DNA of 64,000 nt, taken from assembly GCF_014701095.1 (NCBI RefSeq), contig NZ_AP023439.1, positions 6,994,001 to 7,058,000 on the forward strand, read 5' to 3'. This DNA comes from Streptomyces tuirus (GTDB lineage: Bacteria > Actinomycetota > Actinomycetes > Streptomycetales > Streptomycetaceae). The translations under genes were made by a program, and so were the position numbers. Under the pieces are notes generated by a model. The model made no database searches, had not been told where the DNA came from, and saw nothing but the letters and a program-made list of their open reading frames with translations. This document shows, one piece after another, positions 24,260 through 33,332 of this stretch; the first letter of the stretch is position 1, and every line of letters starts with the position of its first letter.

Positions 24260-25698
24260 GTGAGCAGTCCCTGCAGAACGAGGTGCAGAAACGTTCCGTC
24301 CATGTCGATGCCGGAGACGCGGGCTACAGCAAGTCCCTGAAGTCCCGGCACGTCAACATGATCGCCATCGGCGGAGCCATCGGCACCGGTCTCTTCCTCG
24401 GCGCCGGCGGCCGCCTCGCCGACGCCGGGCCCTCCCTCTTCATCGCCTACGCCGTCTGCGGCCTCTTCGCCTTCCTCGTCGTACGCGCTCTCGGCGAACT
24501 CGTGCTGTACCGGCCCTCCTCCGGCGCCTTCGTCTCCTACGCACGCGAGTTCATGGGGGAGAAGGGCGCCTACACCGCCGGCTGGATGTACTTCCTGAAC
24601 TGGGCGACCACCGGCATCGCCGACATCACCGCCGTCGCCACCTACACCCACTACTGGGGCATGTTCTCCGACATACCGCAGTGGGTGATCGCGCTGATCG
24701 CGCTGGCGGTCGTCCTCACCGTCAACCTGATCTCGGTGAAGATCTTCGGCGAGCTGGAGTTCTGGTTCGCGATCGTCAAGGTCGGCGCACTGGTCGTCTT
24801 CATGTGCATCGGCATCTTCCTGCTGGTCACCCAGCACCCCGTCGACGGCCACACCCCGGGCCCGTCCCTGATCGGCGACAGCGGCGGCGTCTTCCCGCAC
24901 GGCCTGCTGCCCATGCTGCTGATCATCCAGGGCGTCGTCTTCGCCTACGCCTCCGTCGAGCTGGTCGGCGTCGCCGCCGGTGAGACCGAGAGCCCCGAGA
25001 AGATCATGCCGAAGGCGATCAACTCGATCATGTGGCGCGTCGGCGTGTTCTACGTCGGCTCGGTCGTGCTGCTGTCGATGCTGCTGCCCTGGAACAAGTA
25101 CACCGCCGGGGAGAGCCCCTTCGTGACGGTGCTGTCCAACATCGGGGTCCCGGCGGCGGGCGGCGTGATGAACCTCGTCGTCCTCACGGCCGCCATGTCC
25201 TCCCTCAACTCCGGCCTCTACTCCACCGGCCGCATCCTGCGCTCCATGGCCATGGCCGGATCCGCGCCGAAGTTCACCTCCGTGATGAGCCGCAGCCAGG
25301 TCCCCTACGGCGGCATCCTGCTCACCAGCGGCATCTGCGTCCTGGGCGTCGGCCTCAACTTCGTCGTGCCCGCCGAGGCGTTCGAGATCGTGCTGAACTT
25401 CGCCGCGATCGGCATCCTCGCCACCTGGGGCATGATCATGATCTGTCACCTCCTCTTCTGGCAGAAGACCCAGAGGGGCGAGCTGACCCGCCCGGGCTAC
25501 CGGCTTCCGGGCTCCCCCTGGACCGAGATCGTGACGCTGGCCTTCCTCGCCTCCGTCCTGGTCCTCATGTACGCCGACGGCGGCGCGGGACGCACCACCG
25601 TGCTGTGCCTGCCGCTGATCGTCGGGGCACTGGTCGCCGGATGGTTCGGCATCCGCGGCCGTACCGCGCGCAAGTCCACCACCGGAGCCGACGCGTGA
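24256..25698 (+). CDS. amino-acid permease (AnsP/GabP-type APC family)
   Basis: A 480-residue, 12-helix APC-superfamily transporter. The opening helix NMIAIGGAIGTGLFLGAGGRLADAGPS and the following SSGAFVSYAREFMGEKGAYTAGWMYFLNWA are diagnostic of the AnsP/CycA/GabP group. Neighbouring asparaginase, aspartase and glutaminase genes indicate asparagine, and possibly aspartate or glutamine, as cargo. GTG start overlaps the fadR-type gene stop. Confidence 0.88.
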   Translation: MSEQSLQNEVQKRSVHVDAGDAGYSKSLKSRHVNMIAIGGAIGTGLFLGAGGRLADAGPSLFIAYAVCGLFAFLVVRALGELVLYRPSSGAFVSYAREFMGEKGAYTAGWMYFLNWATTGIADITAVATYTHYWGMFSDIPQWVIALIALAVVLTVNLISVKIFGELEFWFAIVKVGALVVFMCIGIFLLVTQHPVDGHTPGPSLIGDSGGVFPHGLLPMLLIIQGVVFAYASVELVGVAAGETESPEKIMPKAINSIMWRVGVFYVGSVVLLSMLLPWNKYTAGESPFVTVLSNIGVPAAGGVMNLVVLTAAMSSLNSGLYSTGRILRSMAMAGSAPKFTSVMSRSQVPYGGILLTSGICVLGVGLNFVVPAEAFEIVLNFAAIGILATWGMIMICHLLFWQKTQRGELTRPGYRLPGSPWTEIVTLAFLASVLVLMYADGGAGRTTVLCLPLIVGALVAGWFGIRGRTARKSTTGADA

Positions 25699-25730
25699 CG
25701 AACGCGCCGCTCCAGGAGAAGCAGGCAGTG

Positions 25731-26747
25731 ATGTTCAGCAGTTCACCCGCGGACGCACCCCTTGTCCGTGAACCCGTCCACGCCCCCGTCGCCCACCTCA
25801 TCCGTGGCGGAATCGTCGAAGGCATCCACTACGGCTCCGTCGTCGTCCTCGACGCCGACGGAGAGGTCCGGCTCCAGATCGGAGACATCGAGGCCGCCTT
25901 CTACCCGCGCTCCGCGATCAAGCCCGTCCAGGCCGTGGCCATGGTCCGGGCCGGGCTGCCGCTCGACGGCGAGCTGCTGTCCCTGACGGCGGCCAGCCAC
26001 TCCGGCGAGGAACGCCACCTCGCCGGCACCCGGCGCATCCTCGAACTCGCCGGACTCACCGAGGAGCACCTGCGCAACGTCCCGGACCTGCCGTTCGACC
26101 CGGTCGTCCGGGACGCCTGGGTGCGCGAGGGTCGGCTGCCCTCACGGCTCGCCCAGAACTGCTCCGGCAAGCACGCGGCGATGCTCTACACCTGCACCCT
26201 CAACGGCTGGCCCCTGGAGAACTATCTCGACCCCGGCCACCCCCTCCAGCAGGCCATCGCCGAGATCGTCGAGGACCTCACCGGGCAGCGCGTCGCCCGG
26301 GTGTCCGTCGACGGCTGCGGCGCGCCCCTGTTCTCCATCTCCCTGCACGGCCTCGCCCGGGCCACCGCCCGGATCGCCACGGCCGCGCCGGGCACGCCCG
26401 AGGCCCGGGTCGCCGACGCCATGCGCGAGCACGCGGAGATGGCCTCCGGGTCCGGGCGGGACGTCGCCGCGCTGATGCGGGCCGTGCCGGGGCTGCTGTC
26501 CAAGGACGGGTTCGAGGGTGTGCAGGTCGCCGCGCTGGCCGATGGGCGGGCCGTTGCGGTGAAGATCGCGGACGGGGCGAATCGGGCGCGGGTGCCGGTG
26601 GCTGCCGCCGGGTTGGCCTGGGCCGGTGTCGAGCCGGGGCTTCTCGCCGAGTTCGCGGGTGAACCCCTGCTCGGGGGCGGGGAGCCGGTGGGGTCGGTAC
26701 GGGTGGTGCGTGCCCTGGATCCTCTTCCGGCGACGGCTCACCCGTAG
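25731..26747 (+). CDS. asparaginase (L-asparaginase II / PF06089 family)
   Basis: A 338-residue protein starting MFSSSPADAPLVREP, with HLIRGGIVEGIHYGSVVVLDADG, the FYPRSAIKPVQAVAMV nucleophile region, LSLTAASHSGEERHL and AQNCSGKHAAML. These match the actinobacterial L-asparaginase II family (rhizobial/thermolabile type), which hydrolyses asparagine to aspartate and ammonia. Two starts fit: GTG 25695 (overlapping the permease stop) and ATG 25731 with a GGAGAA site; the latter is chosen. It works directly before aspartase. Confidence 0.85.
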   Translation: MFSSSPADAPLVREPVHAPVAHLIRGGIVEGIHYGSVVVLDADGEVRLQIGDIEAAFYPRSAIKPVQAVAMVRAGLPLDGELLSLTAASHSGEERHLAGTRRILELAGLTEEHLRNVPDLPFDPVVRDAWVREGRLPSRLAQNCSGKHAAMLYTCTLNGWPLENYLDPGHPLQQAIAEIVEDLTGQRVARVSVDGCGAPLFSISLHGLARATARIATAAPGTPEARVADAMREHAEMASGSGRDVAALMRAVPGLLSKDGFEGVQVAALADGRAVAVKIADGANRARVPVAAAGLAWAGVEPGLLAEFAGEPLLGGGEPVGSVRVVRALDPLPATAHP

Positions 26748-26803
26748 CGCTGGGCCGCATACCGACGGGGGACCGCCCGTCGTCGACGGTCCGACGGCCG
26801 TCC

Positions 26804-26842
26804 GTGGTTGTTCGCGCAGTTCCCCGCGCCCCTGAAGGGCGT
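26804..26842. repeat. dispersed Streptomyces intergenic element (copy 2)
   Basis: Nearly identical to the element at 23450 (shared core CGCGCAGTTCCCCGCGCCCC) with a GCCC-CTGAA-GGGC hairpin. It lies between the asparaginase and aspartase genes and could attenuate or process the message there. Confidence 0.7.
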
Positions 26843-26884
26843 GCATCCACCCTCAGTTCACGCAGAAAGAGGACCCTCCCCCTC

Positions 26885-28294
26885 ATGACCGCCGCCACCC
26901 GCTCCGAGCACGATCTGCTCGGTGACCGTGACGTTCCCGCCGAGGCGTACTGGGGTGTGCACACCCTGCGGGCCACGGAGAACTTCCCCATCACGGGCAT
27001 GCCCATCTCCGCCTACCCGCACCTGATCGACGCCCTCGCCGCCGTCAAGGAGGCCGCCGCCCTCGCCAACGAGGAACTCGGTCTGCTGGACCCGAAGAAG
27101 GCCGCCGCGATCGTCGAGGCCTGCCGGGAGATCCGCGACGGCAAGCTGCACGACCAGTTCGTCGTGGACGTCGTCCAGGGCGGCGCCGGCACCTCCACCA
27201 ACATGAACGCCAACGAGGTCGTGGCGAACCGGGCCCTGGAACTGCTCGGCCACGCCAAGGGCGAGTACGGGTTCCTGCACCCCAACGAGGACGTCAACCT
27301 CGGCCAGTCCACCAACGACGTCTACCCGACCGCCGTCAAGATCGCGACGGTGTTCGCCGTGCGCGGGCTGCTCGACGCGATGTCCGTCCTGCAGGACACG
27401 TTCGCCCACAAGGCCGTCGAGTTCCGCGACGTGCTCAAAATGGGCCGCACCCAGTTGCAGGACGCGGTGCCCATGACCCTGGGCCAGGAGTTCTCCGCGT
27501 ACGCCGTCATGCTGGACGAGGACCGGGCCCGGCTCGCCGAGGCCGTCCAGCTGATCCATGAGATCAACCTCGGCGCCACCGCGATCGGCACCGGCCTCAA
27601 CGCCCCCGCCGGATACGCGGAAGCGGCCCGCCGCCACCTCGCGGCCATCACGGGCCTGCCCCTGGTCACCGCGGCCAACCTGGTCGAGGCGACCCAGGAC
27701 TGCGGCGCCTTCGTGCAGATGTCCGGAGTGCTCAAGCGCATCGCGGTCAAGCTCTCCAAGAGCTGCAACGACCTGCGACTGCTGTCCTCCGGCCCGCGCG
27801 CAGGGCTCGGCGAGATCAACCTGCCGCCCGTGCAGGCCGGTTCGTCCATCATGCCCGGCAAGGTCAACCCGGTCATACCCGAAGTCGTCAACCAGGTCGC
27901 CTTCGAGGTCATCGGCAACGACGTCACCATCACCATGGCCGCCGAGGCCGGACAGCTCCAGCTCAACGCCTTCGAGCCGATCATCCTGCACTCCCTGTCG
28001 GAGTCCATCACGCATCTGCAGAGCGCGTGCCTGACCCTGGCCGAGCGCTGCGTGTCCGGCATCACCGCCAACACCGAGGCGTTGCGCACCAGCGTCGAGA
28101 ACCCCATCGGCCTGGTCACCGCCCTCAACCCGCACATCGGCTACACCGCCGCGACCGACATCGCCAAGGAGGCCCTCGCCACCGGCCGGGGCGTCGCCGA
28201 ACTGGTCCTGGAGAAGGGTCTGCTCCCCGCCGGGACACTCGCCGGCCTGCTGCGCCCCGAGGTCCTGGCAGGCAGCGGCCAGGCACCGGCCTGA
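26885..28294 (+). CDS. aspA: aspartate ammonia-lyase
   Basis: A 469-residue fumarase/aspartase superfamily enzyme converting aspartate to fumarate and ammonia. The superfamily signature GSSIMPGKVNP is present near residue 320, along with AGTSTNMNANEV, NLGQSTNDVYPTA and TALNPHIGY. Length matches AspA. Fumarase class II is the closest alternative, but the location between asparaginase and glutaminase favours aspartase. ATG 26885 follows an AAAGAGGA ribosome site; a dispersed repeat lies just upstream. Confidence 0.9.
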   Translation: MTAATRSEHDLLGDRDVPAEAYWGVHTLRATENFPITGMPISAYPHLIDALAAVKEAAALANEELGLLDPKKAAAIVEACREIRDGKLHDQFVVDVVQGGAGTSTNMNANEVVANRALELLGHAKGEYGFLHPNEDVNLGQSTNDVYPTAVKIATVFAVRGLLDAMSVLQDTFAHKAVEFRDVLKMGRTQLQDAVPMTLGQEFSAYAVMLDEDRARLAEAVQLIHEINLGATAIGTGLNAPAGYAEAARRHLAAITGLPLVTAANLVEATQDCGAFVQMSGVLKRIAVKLSKSCNDLRLLSSGPRAGLGEINLPPVQAGSSIMPGKVNPVIPEVVNQVAFEVIGNDVTITMAAEAGQLQLNAFEPIILHSLSESITHLQSACLTLAERCVSGITANTEALRTSVENPIGLVTALNPHIGYTAATDIAKEALATGRGVAELVLEKGLLPAGTLAGLLRPEVLAGSGQAPA

Positions 28295-28329
28295 CCCACC
28301 AAGCGCGCACCGGGACCGGCGGAGGGACA

Positions 28330-29262
28330 ATGGCGATCATGACGTCGACGACGGCCTTCCAGCCGGTCCTGGAGCGCATCGCCGAGGAGATCGAGCGGAC
28401 CCCCGGCCGCGGCAGGCCCGCCGACTACATCCCGGCGCTCGCAGCCTGCGACCCGCGCAGCTTCGGCATGGCCGTCGCCGGCCTCGACGGCACGGTGTAC
28501 GGGGTGGGGGACTGGCGGCAGCCGTTCTCCGCCCAGTCCCTCACCAAGGTCTTCACCCTCGCCCTCGACCTGTCCCGAGAGGGCGACGCCCTGTGGGAGC
28601 ACGTGGGCCGCGAGCCCTCCGGCAACCCCTTCAACTCCCTCGTCCAGCTGGAGTACGAGAACGGCATCCCGCGCAACCCGTTCATCAACGCGGGCGCCCT
28701 CGTCGTCACCGACCGGCTGCACACCCGTACCGGCGACGCCTCGGGCGAACTGCTGGCGTTCCTGCGGGCGGAGAGCGGCAACCCCGGCCTGGGCTTCGAC
28801 CAGGAGGTCGCCGCGTCCGAGACCGCGCACGGCGACCGCAACGCCGCGCTCGGCCACTTCATGGCGTCCTACGGCAACATCGACAACCCCGTCCCGACGC
28901 TCCTGGAGCAGTACTTCCGGCAATGCTCCGTCGCCGCCTCCTGCGCCGATCTCGCCCTCGCCACGAGCTTCCTGGCCCGGCACGGCATCCGCGCCGACGG
29001 CACCCGCCTGCTCACCCGCAGCCAGGCCAAGCAGATCAACGCGATCATGCTGACCTGCGGCACCTACGACGCGGCGGGCGACTTCGCCTACCGCGTGGGC
29101 CTGCCCGGCAAGAGCGGCGTCGGCGGCGGCATCATCGCGGTCGTGCCCGGCCGCTGCACCCTGTGCGTGTGGAGCCCGGGCCTCGACGAGCGGGGCAACT
29201 CGGTGGCGGGCGTGGCAGCGCTCGACCGCTTCACGACCCTGACGGGTCTGTCGGTGTTCTGA
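28330..29262 (+). CDS. glsA: glutaminase
   Basis: A 310-residue serine-dependent glutaminase that hydrolyses glutamine to glutamate and ammonia. The beta-lactamase-like SxxK (FSAQSLTKVFTL) is at about residue 65; NPFINAGALVVTD, GNRNAALGHFM-like GDRNAALGHFM and GKSGVGGGIIAVVP follow. Length is typical of GlsA. The GGAGGG ribosome site supports ATG 28330. It lies 35 bp after aspA and is probably the last gene of the amide/acidic amino-acid operon. Confidence 0.93.
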   Translation: MAIMTSTTAFQPVLERIAEEIERTPGRGRPADYIPALAACDPRSFGMAVAGLDGTVYGVGDWRQPFSAQSLTKVFTLALDLSREGDALWEHVGREPSGNPFNSLVQLEYENGIPRNPFINAGALVVTDRLHTRTGDASGELLAFLRAESGNPGLGFDQEVAASETAHGDRNAALGHFMASYGNIDNPVPTLLEQYFRQCSVAASCADLALATSFLARHGIRADGTRLLTRSQAKQINAIMLTCGTYDAAGDFAYRVGLPGKSGVGGGIIAVVPGRCTLCVWSPGLDERGNSVAGVAALDRFTTLTGLSVF

Positions 29263-29425
29263 CCACCCGGTGTGCCGGCCGCCGTCCGTCGGTGCACCGG
29301 TGCCGGCAGGACTGCCGCCCCGATGGGAACTCGGCGGTCCGTGATCACCGGCCGGTCACGAGCAGGCCGCCCCGCGGAGAGGGGCGCTTCCCCTGCCGGC
29401 CATCCGCCGTTGACACGCTGCCCGA

Positions 29426-30829
29426 GTGTTGGCCATGGCTTTCCCCGTCGATCTCCGCCGCTGTCAGATACCCGGTCTGGCCGGTACCGCCTGCCTCGCC
29501 CTGGGCGGTGAGACGGCCGGCGCCCTGCCCGTGGAGGACCTCCTCCACCCGGCCTCCGCCCGCGCCGCCCTCGGCCTGGTCGGTGTGTACTTCGGCGTCG
29601 TCCTGCTGATCGCGGCCTGGCTGCAGCTGGGGCGGCTGGTCCGCGGGCCGAGACCACCGGAGCCCCGCTCCCTGCTGCTCGTCCTCGCCACCTGGGCGGC
29701 CCCGCTGCTCCTCGCCCCGCCGCTGTTCAGCCGGGACGTCTACAGCTACCTCGCCCAGGGGGCGATGGTCGAGGCGCACCTGGACGTCTACGCGCACGGG
29801 CCTGCCCGCCTCGGCGGTCCGCTCGCCGAGGAGGTCGCCCCGCTCTGGCGGCACACCGCAGCCCCGTACGGGCCGGTCTTCCTCGCCGTCGCGGCGGCGC
29901 TGTCGGGCCTGACCCGCGGCGAATTGCCCGCCGGACTCCTCGGGATGCGGCTCGTCGCCCTGGCCGGTGTGGCCCTGATGGCGGCCGCTCTGCCCCGCCT
30001 CGCCCGGCACAGCGGCGCCGATCCGTCCGCCGCGCTGTGGCTGGGCGCCCTCAACCCGCTCGTCCTGCTGCACCTGGTCGCGGGCGCCCACAACGACGCC
30101 GTCATGCTCGGCCTGCTCGGCGTCGGTCTGGTCGCAGCGCTCGGCCGGTGGCCGGTCCTCGGGGCCGTCCTCGTCACCCTCGCCGCCCTGGTCAAGGCGC
30201 CCGCCGTGCTCGGTCTCGCCGCCGTCGCCGCCCTCCAGGTGCGCGCGGGCCGCAGCCCGGCGAAGGCTCTCGCGACGACCACCGTCGCGGCGGCGGGGAC
30301 CACCGTCGCCGCGACGGCCGTCGCCGGCACCGGATACGGCTGGATCGGCGCCCTGAACACCCCCGTCTCCCCCCAGAACTGGGCGCTGACCACCCTCCTC
30401 GGCCGCGTCACCCGGGCCCTGCTGGAGCGCCTCGGCAGCGATCTCGCGCCCCTGGCGATCCCCGCCTGGCACGCCCTGGGCATCGTGACCGCCGTGCTCG
30501 CGATCGCGCTGATCTGGCTGCGGCTGCGCCTCAGGCCGGTGTACGCGCTCGGCCTGTCCCTGGCGGCGGTGGCCGCGCTCGGGCCCGCGATCCGCCCCTG
30601 GTACGCCCTGTGGGGCCTGTTCCTCATCGCCGCCGCCGCACCCAGTACGTCCGTACGCCACCGCACGGCGGCCGTCACCGGCGTGCTCGCGCTGAGCGTG
30701 CTGCCCAGCGGCGGCCCGGCCGACACGGGGCAACTCGTGCTGGCCGTCTCCGGCGGCGCACTCGCCGTCGTCGTGCTGTGGCAGGCCCACCAGGCCGAAC
30801 TCGCCCCGGCGCTGGGACGCGCGGCATGA
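29426..30829 (+). CDS. polytopic glycosyltransferase (MptB-like, polyprenol-phosphate sugar donor)
   Basis: A 467-residue integral membrane protein of about 11-13 helices. The first outer loop has FSRDVYSYLAQGAM, matching the mannosyltransferase MptB and related GT-C enzymes in which an acidic residue binds the polyprenyl-phosphate sugar. It probably adds a hexose to a lipoglycan or cell-wall glycan; the acceptor is unknown. Start options are GTG 29426 and ATG 29435. Its stop overlaps the next glycosyltransferase gene (ATGA). Confidence 0.75.
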   Translation: MLAMAFPVDLRRCQIPGLAGTACLALGGETAGALPVEDLLHPASARAALGLVGVYFGVVLLIAAWLQLGRLVRGPRPPEPRSLLLVLATWAAPLLLAPPLFSRDVYSYLAQGAMVEAHLDVYAHGPARLGGPLAEEVAPLWRHTAAPYGPVFLAVAAALSGLTRGELPAGLLGMRLVALAGVALMAAALPRLARHSGADPSAALWLGALNPLVLLHLVAGAHNDAVMLGLLGVGLVAALGRWPVLGAVLVTLAALVKAPAVLGLAAVAALQVRAGRSPAKALATTTVAAAGTTVAATAVAGTGYGWIGALNTPVSPQNWALTTLLGRVTRALLERLGSDLAPLAIPAWHALGIVTAVLAIALIWLRLRLRPVYALGLSLAAVAALGPAIRPWYALWGLFLIAAAAPSTSVRHRTAAVTGVLALSVLPSGGPADTGQLVLAVSGGALAVVVLWQAHQAELAPALGRAA

Positions 30830-32211
30830 CCCCGGCCCTGCCCCGCACCGACCGGGGCCGGCTGCTGCTGGTGCTCGCCCTCGCCACACTGGTGACGGTC
30901 TTCACCGCGACCGTGCCGCTGCTGCGCGACTGGTTCGACCTGCGCGTCTACTACGGCAGCATCGACTCCTGGGTCCACCACGGCGGCCGCATCTACGACT
31001 ACCGGGTGCCCGGCACGGCGTACGGCTTCACCTACCCGCCGTTCGCCGCGGTCGCCATGCTGCCGATGGCGCTGCTGGGTCCGCACACCGCGATCGTCGC
31101 GGCCCTGCTGCTCAACCTGGCCGCGCTGGCCGTGATCCTGCGGCTGCTCGCCGGACGTGACTGGCGGCGCCACGGCTGGTTCGGCTGGGCGCTGACCGCC
31201 TGTCTGCTCGCCCTGTTCGAACCGCTTCGCGACACTCTCAGCTTCGGCCAGGTCAATCTGTTGCTGCTGGCGCTCGTCCTCACCGACGCGACGCTGCTCG
31301 CCGGCGGGCGCGGACGTCTGGCGGGCGTCGGCATCGGTCTCGCGGCGGCGGTCAAACTCACCCCCGCGCTCTTCATCGCTCTGCTGCTGGTGGCCGGACG
31401 CCGGCGCGCGGCGGCGCTCGCGACGGCGGTGGCCCTCGGCGCCACGGCCGTCGCGGCCTGCGTGGACCCGGACGCCTCGCGCTTCTACTGGACCGAGGCG
31501 CTGTGGGACACCAACCGCGTGGGACGCCTCGGCTACGTCTCGAACCAGTCGGTGCAGGGCATCCTGGCCCGGCTCGGCGAACCGGACCGTGCGGTGTGGG
31601 CCCTGGCGGTGCTGCTGATCCTCGGCGTGTGGGCGGTGCGGGCCCGCCGGGCGGTCGCGGCGGGGGACTGGACGGCGGCGTTCGCCCTGACCGGTCTCGC
31701 CGCCTGTCTCGTCAGCCCGATCACCTGGGTGCACCATCTCGTGTGGCTGCTTCCGGCCTTCGCCGTGCTGGTCCGCGCGGGGCGCCTCCGGGTCGCGGGC
31801 GTCCTGTACGCCGTGCTGTGCACGAGCGTGGTGTGGCTGTGGTTCGACGACGCGTCCGGTGTCGACGGGTTCCTGGGCAGCAACGCCTATGCCTGGATCA
31901 CCCTGGGTCTGCTGCTGTGGCTGCCCGTCGGTCAGCTCCGCCGGGGTCTGCGGACCGGAACCCGCAGCACCAGCACCACGACCGCCGCGCCCGTGCCGGC
32001 GGCACCGGCGATCATCCCCGCTTCCGTCCAGAAGGACCCGTGCTCCTCCGGTACGGCGGCCGCGACCGCGGGCGGTGTCGTCGCGGCGGGCCGCGCGGAT
32101 GTGCCCGGCGCACCGAGCGAGCCCACCGCCTCGACCCTCCCGGCCGACTTGAAGCCCCAGTCGAGCAGCGAACGGGCCTCCTCGTACACGGCGGACCCGC
32201 CGCCCTTCTGA
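30826..32211 (+). CDS. GT87 family polytopic glycosyltransferase
   Basis: A 461-residue GT-C enzyme (DUF2029/GT87). Features are FDLRVYYGSIDSWVHHGGRIYDYRVPG, the outer-loop TYPPFAAVAMLP, SFGQVNLLLLALVL and AAAVKLTPALF, typical of actinobacterial mannosyltransferases using polyprenyl-phosphomannose. The last membrane helix ends near residue 380. The final 80 or so residues (TRSTSTTTAAPVPA...) are low-complexity and lie antisense to the carboxypeptidase coding region for 280 bp; they are probably a tail created by loss of the original stop. ATGA overlap with the upstream glycosyltransferase. Confidence 0.78.
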   Translation: MTPALPRTDRGRLLLVLALATLVTVFTATVPLLRDWFDLRVYYGSIDSWVHHGGRIYDYRVPGTAYGFTYPPFAAVAMLPMALLGPHTAIVAALLLNLAALAVILRLLAGRDWRRHGWFGWALTACLLALFEPLRDTLSFGQVNLLLLALVLTDATLLAGGRGRLAGVGIGLAAAVKLTPALFIALLLVAGRRRAAALATAVALGATAVAACVDPDASRFYWTEALWDTNRVGRLGYVSNQSVQGILARLGEPDRAVWALAVLLILGVWAVRARRAVAAGDWTAAFALTGLAACLVSPITWVHHLVWLLPAFAVLVRAGRLRVAGVLYAVLCTSVVWLWFDDASGVDGFLGSNAYAWITLGLLLWLPVGQLRRGLRTGTRSTSTTTAAPVPAAPAIIPASVQKDPCSSGTAAATAGGVVAAGRADVPGAPSEPTASTLPADLKPQSSSERASSYTADPPPF

Positions 32212-33107
32212 GGGTTCATCACCGTCACGACCAGGGTGCGCCCGTCGCGGCGCGCCGCGACGACGAGGGTGCTGCCCGCCTTGGAGGTGTAGCCGTTCTT
32301 GATGCCGATCAGCCCCCGGTACGGCTTCACCCCGTTGGCGCCGCTCAGCAGCCGGTTGGTGTTGAGGATCGGGTACGACCAGTTGCCGCCGCCGGGGAAC
32401 CTGGCCTCGACGGTGGCGCAGTACCGGGCGAAGTCGGGGTTGCGCAGCCCGACCCGGCCGAACACGGCCAGGTCGTACGCCGACGACACCTGTCCCGGTG
32501 CGTCGTAGCCGTCGGGGGACACCACGTGGGTGTCGCGGGCGCCGAGGGACCGGGCCTTGGCCTGCATCCGCTGGGCGGTGACCCGCCAGCCGCCGTTGAG
32601 CTCGGCCAGGACGTGCACGGCGTCGTTGCCCGAGTTGAGGAAGACCCCGCGCCACAGATCGGAGATCCGGTAGGTGCGGCCCTCGGCGACCCCGACCAGG
32701 CTGCTGCCGGCTCCGATGCCCCGAAGCTCCGGCTCGCGGACGGTGTGCCGGACGCCCGCCGGCAGCCCGGGCAGCACGGTGAGGGCGAACAGGGTCTTGA
32801 GGGTGCTGGCCGGAGGCAGCTTGCGGTGCGCGTTGTGGGCGGCGAGCACCTCCCCCGTACGGGCGTCGGCCACCAGCCAGGACCGTGCGGAGAGCTTCGG
32901 AAGGCGAGCCACTCCGGTGCGCGGGCGGACCTGGGTGCCGGGTCGGTACAGCAGCGAGGGGTGCGGGGCGGCGGCCCTCGGCCCACCCGGCGGAGTGGGC
33001 TCCGCCCCACCGGGGTCGGCCATCGCCGTGGGCGTCAGCGCCAGCAGCCCCGCCACGCAGAGCGCACCGGCCGACACGGCCACCCGGGAAGAGAATCCGA
33101 TGATCAT
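31932..33107 (-). CDS. D-alanyl-D-alanine carboxypeptidase (S11 family)
   Basis: A 391-residue penicillin-binding protein. It has a signal peptide (IIGFSSRVAVSAGALCVAGLLALTP, ending in an AMA site near residue 30), the catalytic SxxK as STLK near residue 101, SGN in FLNSGNDAVHV and the KTG triad as KNG in GIKNGYTSKAGS. A C-terminal membrane anchor (GAAVVVLVL) is present. It trims the pentapeptide of peptidoglycan outside the membrane. KNG in place of KTG is a modest variation. The 3' end overlaps the GT87 gene by 280 bp in antisense. Confidence 0.88.
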   Translation of the reverse strand: MIIGFSSRVAVSAGALCVAGLLALTPTAMADPGGAEPTPPGGPRAAAPHPSLLYRPGTQVRPRTGVARLPKLSARSWLVADARTGEVLAAHNAHRKLPPASTLKTLFALTVLPGLPAGVRHTVREPELRGIGAGSSLVGVAEGRTYRISDLWRGVFLNSGNDAVHVLAELNGGWRVTAQRMQAKARSLGARDTHVVSPDGYDAPGQVSSAYDLAVFGRVGLRNPDFARYCATVEARFPGGGNWSYPILNTNRLLSGANGVKPYRGLIGIKNGYTSKAGSTLVVAARRDGRTLVVTVMNPQKGGGSAVYEEARSLLDWGFKSAGRVEAVGSLGAPGTSARPAATTPPAVAAAVPEEHGSFWTEAGMIAGAAGTGAAVVVLVLRVPVRRPRRS

Positions 33108-33177
33108 ACGATCAACGTAGGAACGGAGATGCTCCGCGAGGCGACGACGGGGCCGCACTCCACGCGCTAGCACCCGG

Positions 33178-33318
33178 ATGGATGATCCCCGTGCCCGACG
33201 GGTGGCGGCCGGGTGGGTGTCTACGGTCCGGGCGGATCTGCGCTGCCACGCGGTCGTGGAGTCCCGGCTGATCGGCACCGTGGACGGACGCGTCCTCGGC
33301 TGCTCGGTGACCCCGTAG
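33178..33318 (+). CDS. possible 46-residue small ORF
   Basis: In the gap between the carboxypeptidase and rho genes, an ATG-initiated frame (MDDPRARRVAAGW... ending GRVLGCSVTP) has G/C-rich third positions. There is no convincing ribosome site and no family I recognise. It could be a small protein or the tail of a lost gene. Low confidence. Confidence 0.2.
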   Translation: MDDPRARRVAAGWVSTVRADLRCHAVVESRLIGTVDGRVLGCSVTP

Positions 33319-33332
33319 GGGACGCGGCCGCG

